In this document: positions 33,285-35,678 of the stretch, in pieces
How the letters are laid out: every line of letters begins with the position of its first letter
Numbering within the stretch: position 1 is the first letter of the stretch
NCBI GenBank assembly: GCA_012031965.1
Contig: JAAUSC010000056.1
Location: forward strand, 1-35,678
Reading direction: 5' to 3'
DNA length: 35,678 bases
Source of the DNA: Scytonema sp. RU_4_4
GTDB lineage: Bacteria; Cyanobacteriota; Cyanobacteriia; Cyanobacteriales; Nostocaceae
Notes under the pieces: generated by a model
What the model was told of the DNA's origin: nothing
The model's database searches: none
What the model saw: only the letters and a program-made list of their open reading frames with translations
Translations under genes and position numbers: made by a program

Positions 33285-33442
33285 GAGTCCGATAGTCTAA
33301 CCGGAGTGGAACACCAGCAAAAAGTTACAATTTTTGTAAAGAAAAACCGAAGCCTTGCAGATTGAGTCCGATAGTCTAACCGGAGTGGAACACCAGCAGA
33401 AAGTATTAATTTTTGTAAAGAAAAACCGAAGTCTTGCAGAAA
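33285..33442. repeat. 79-bp tandem duplication upstream of the sigma gene
   Basis: Two copies (33285-33363, 33364-33442) with a few substitutions. Each begins GAGTCCGATAGTCTAACCGG and ends near CCGAAG(C/T)CTTGCAG. Copy 1 contains a perfect dyad TTACAA-TTT-TTGTAA (33325-33339) that is lost in copy 2. Confidence 0.85.
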
Positions 33443-33535
33443 GAAGTCGTAGTAGCAAGAGAAATAGTTAGAGCAATACATCGGTTTTCAACTGATTGTA
33501 TCGACACCAGATAGGTTTTGAGTATGGTGTGAATT

Positions 33536-33737
33536 CGTGATGTTGTTCAACAGCCTATAACAACTGGTTATCTCACGGTTTGGGCACAAAAAAGACTGCG
33601 ACAACTTTTGAGTACAAAGTATGACTTGGAAGATTTAAACGCTTTTATGACCTTATTAAGAAGCCGCAATGGCTGGGAGACTACGGCAAGAGTTGCGTGA
33701 GTTAAGACATTATCAGGGACATGGTGATGGGGACTAA
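33536..33737 (+). pseudogene. Decayed or frame-broken small ORF, family not identified
   Basis: The first frame reads PITTGYLTVWAQKRLRQLL and STKYDLEDLNAFMTLL; the continuation AAMAGRLRQELRELRHYQ lies in another frame and stops at 33735. The two halves make one helical protein of about 65 residues if bases are added near 33657-33662 (TTA TTA AAA GAA in place of TTATTAAGAA). There is no ATG upstream (TGA just before 33536). It is either a relic or another indel-affected gene. Confidence 0.4.
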
Positions 33738-34040
33738 TTTTTAAAAGCCGATTTAGTAATTGCAGGAATTGAACTATGCTTTTTGGCAACTGCATTTCAA
33801 AGCAACGCTATTCTCAAGTCACACTGCACTTAGACGAGAATTTGCATATTAAGTTTCTGATGGCTCCTATAGAAGATTATCTCACTAAGCTCTGTACAGT
33901 CCAGAACTGAGTGGGGCGATAAGCCGGAGGCTTGACGCTATGCGTATCGCACGAGTTTGTGAACTGACACACCGATCAATCACTATCAGTAGACCGAAAA
34001 CTTTTGTGAAAGTGCTGTGTTTGCTAAACAGGAGAAGACA

Positions 34041-34886
34041 ATGACAAAGATTTTGGTTATTGAAAATGAGGAACAAGCCCGCAACATGTTTTTAAAATGC
34101 CTGCAGGAAGAAGGGTTCAATGCGATCAGTGCAGAAAATGGTCTTGTCGGCGTTCAGCGAGCACTTTGCTACTTACCTGATTTGATAATCAGCGAAATTA
34201 GTATTCCAGAACTCAATGGTTACGATGTGCTAACTACGCTGCGCCAAAACCCGGTCACAGCGATGATTCCCTTGATTTTTGTCACGACCAAAGCGAGTAG
34301 GGCTGACATCCGCAAAGGCATGGAACTCGGAGCTGATGACTATCTCATTAAGCCTTGTACGTTAGAGGAATTACTCAGAGCAATCACTACCAGACTGGAA
34401 AAACAAGCCTTACTCTGGCAGAGGTTGGTAGCTCACGCTCAGCGGCGAGTTTCAGAGCCACCACCTACTAATATTGCTAGCATTGCAGCCCTGCAGTCAA
34501 TTTTTCAGTCCGTTCCCCTACTGAGGAAAGTCTTCGACTTTATCGAAGTCAATTATCATCGACCAATTACCCTCAACGATGTGGCACAGGCAGTTGGTTA
34601 CTCTCCGGCTTACCTCACTGACTTGGTGCGACAGCATACCGGACAAAGTCTTTATCGCTGGATTATCCATCGGCGGATGGTACAAGCATACTTTTTGCTT
34701 TTAGATACCGACCAAAAAGTGGATGAGATTGCTACTAGTTTAGGCTATCAAAATGTGGCTAGTTTCTGTCGTCAATTTCGCCAAAATACTGGGAAAAGTC
34801 CCAATGCTTGGAGAAGCGAACTCCGCCATTGTTTTAGCTCAACACTAACAACTTCCAAAGAATCGCTCATTCAATCAAAAGATTAG
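34041..34886 (+). CDS. Response regulator with AraC-type DNA-binding domain, non-canonical receiver
   Basis: A 281-residue protein from ATG 34041 (AGGAG six bases upstream). The receiver domain (1-120) keeps the switch Thr (FVTTKAS) and Lys (YLIKPC). The phospho-acceptor position is Glu52 (PDLIISEISIPELNGYDVL) where Asp is expected, and the acidic pair is E8-N9. The output is an AraC/XylS pair of helix-turn-helices (about 165-265: ITLNDVAQAVGYSPAYLTDLVRQHTGQSLYRWI and VDEIATSLGYQNVASFCRQFRQNTGKSPNAWR). Glu often mimics phospho-Asp, so the regulator may be always on or controlled by expression. No histidine kinase is adjacent. Confidence 0.92.
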   Translation: MTKILVIENEEQARNMFLKCLQEEGFNAISAENGLVGVQRALCYLPDLIISEISIPELNGYDVLTTLRQNPVTAMIPLIFVTTKASRADIRKGMELGADDYLIKPCTLEELLRAITTRLEKQALLWQRLVAHAQRRVSEPPPTNIASIAALQSIFQSVPLLRKVFDFIEVNYHRPITLNDVAQAVGYSPAYLTDLVRQHTGQSLYRWIIHRRMVQAYFLLLDTDQKVDEIATSLGYQNVASFCRQFRQNTGKSPNAWRSELRHCFSSTLTTSKESLIQSKD

Positions 34887-35407
34887 TTCTTGCAACACCA
34901 TCTTAATACCTTATAAACTGGTGGTGAAATGTGAGCGTTTATAGTCGGTGCTAGAGCAACTGAAATCAGAGTAAAAGAAATAGGATTTCTTGAAGCTATT
35001 TAGTATTTCATTCATTACTATGATTCATCATTACCTCTTTACCCAGATTTCTCACGCCTATTCTCGAAGCCTTATAAAACCTGGATTCAAGCATTTCACA
35101 CTGGCTCAAAGTTTTTACTCGTTAAAAATGCCCGAAACATAGTCTGGGTGAAGGTTGTGATGAATGCGATAGCAGGACTTGTGAGAAATGCTGGTTTAGT
35201 ACTACCGCTGCTGAAAGTTGATATTTCTCTTTACGCTGCTCCTGTCGCGACCAATTTAAACCTGCTTATCTCTCCATATTTTCGTCTATTTTTAAGTTTT
35301 TTTTCAAAGTCCCAATAGACTTCTTGAACTCCCGAACTTTTTTCGCGCTTTTCTTTGCGCCTTTGCTTCTTTGGACGAGATAAAAAAATATTTATGCAAG
35401 ACGTTTC
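34887..35407. other. Intergenic region before the HlyD-like gene
   Basis: No gene recognised in 520 bp. Around 35345-35380 a pyrimidine-rich CGCGCTTTTCTTTGCGCC stretch looks like a dispersed cyanobacterial repeat. TTTATGCAAGAC (35392-35403) resembles the cluster motif with one mismatch but in reverse orientation. Confidence 0.5.
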
Positions 35408-35678
35408 GTGAACATCTCCACATTAAGGAGCATTCAATATGGCAATCAACCTCCAGTCATTGCAACTAAAGATGTGGCAAGTCTTTTCCGAAAACAACTT
35501 CAATCTCGTTGGCTCATTAGTTTACTTTTATTTGGAGGGATTGCAGGCGGCGGATTTGGCATCTACCGCGTGATCGCGCCGTCTCAAAAACGCGCAAAGC
35601 CAAATATTGACGGCTCCGGTGGAGCAGCGGAGTTTGCCAATTACTCTTACTGCTAATGGCACGGTGAAAGCGGAGCGC
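35408..35678 (+). CDS. HlyD-like membrane-fusion (periplasmic adaptor) protein, N-terminal fragment with frame breaks
   Basis: The window ends inside this gene. One frame gives SLFRKQLQSRWLISLL plus LFGGIAGGGFGIYRV, a basic segment and single membrane helix as in HlyD/RND adaptor proteins. It then runs into an unrelated end (GSGGAAEFANYSYC, stop at 35656). The frame one base later gives APVEQRSLPITLTANGTVKAER, the typical start of the adaptor barrel, and is open to the window end, so a frame break lies near 35600-35612. The start is also odd: AAGGAG (35425-35430) points to ATG 35439, which is out of frame with the helix unless a G is added (ATGGGCAATCAACC). Product class fairly safe; exact ends are not. 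Confidence 0.6.

Larger units (their letters stand above)
33170..34040. other. Intergenic region sigma gene - response regulator
   Basis: 870 bp between divergent genes. It holds the 12-bp shared motif (33243-33254), a 79-bp tandem duplication (33285-33442) and a decayed small ORF (33536-33737). From 33740 to 34025 I see no gene or clear structure; AGGAG (34030-34034) serves the response regulator. Confidence 0.6.

Noticed and set aside
33285-33442. CRISPR-like repeat
   Set aside because: Only two contiguous copies without unique spacers; it is a tandem duplication.
35392-35403. Fourth copy of the GTTTTGCATAAA motif before the HlyD-like gene
   Set aside because: One mismatch and opposite orientation to the gene; chance match likely in AT-rich DNA.

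Overview
The window looks like a chromosomal segment of a filamentous, probably heterocyst-forming cyanobacterium (Nostocales, e.g. a Scytonema/Brasilonema/Tolypothrix-like organism; genus not determined). The grounds are at least a dozen HIP1 octamers (GCGATCGC), 7-bp short tandemly repeated repetitive (STRR) sequences between genes, and many cyanobacterium-typical families: DUF1822, DUF928, CHASE2/CHAT, VTE5-like phytol kinase, and TspO and FHA proteins. No tRNA, rRNA, CRISPR array or transposase gene was seen.

Left part (1-10.1 kb), mostly housekeeping. The mreB-mreC-mreD cell-shape operon has an mreB frame break in an A-run. It ends in a good Rho-independent terminator, then come ribD, a small conserved minus-strand gene, a split FHA-domain gene, two tandem TspO-like genes, a yidD/D-Ala-D-Ala dipeptidase pair coupled by an ATGA overlap, a phytol-kinase-like gene, and a DUF433/DUF5615 toxin-antitoxin pair. 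The TA pair lies between two copies of a 49-bp sequence, one of which contains the 3' end of the kinase gene.

Middle and right part (10.1-33.5 kb), the accessory core. On the plus strand are a two-partner-secretion exoprotein (TpsA1), its outer-membrane transporter (TpsB) and an exported TPR-CHAT protein, followed by a DUF4351 gene. Converging on the minus strand are a sigma-70-like factor, a DUF1822 protein, a CHAT-CHASE2 membrane protein, a DUF928 exported protein and two more TpsA exoproteins (TpsA3, TpsA2). My reading is that this is one functional unit. A CHASE2 sensor carrying a cytoplasmic caspase-like CHAT domain, with a dedicated sigma factor and DUF1822 partner, may control large beta-helical surface proteins exported by a single TpsB, alongside a second, exported CHAT protein. 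A 35-bp element upstream of tpsA1 and tpsA2, with a 12-bp core also upstream of the sigma gene, suggests shared control.

Right end (33.5-35.7 kb): a decayed small ORF, a response regulator with an AraC-type output domain whose phospho-acceptor Asp is replaced by Glu, a 520-bp intergenic region, and the start of an HlyD-like membrane-fusion protein cut by the window end and carrying frame breaks.

Five loci carry apparent indels (mreB, the FHA gene, tpsA2, the ORF relic, the HlyD-like gene). Three are explained by one missing A in an A-run. Sequencing error is the simplest common explanation and should be excluded before biological readings are trusted.
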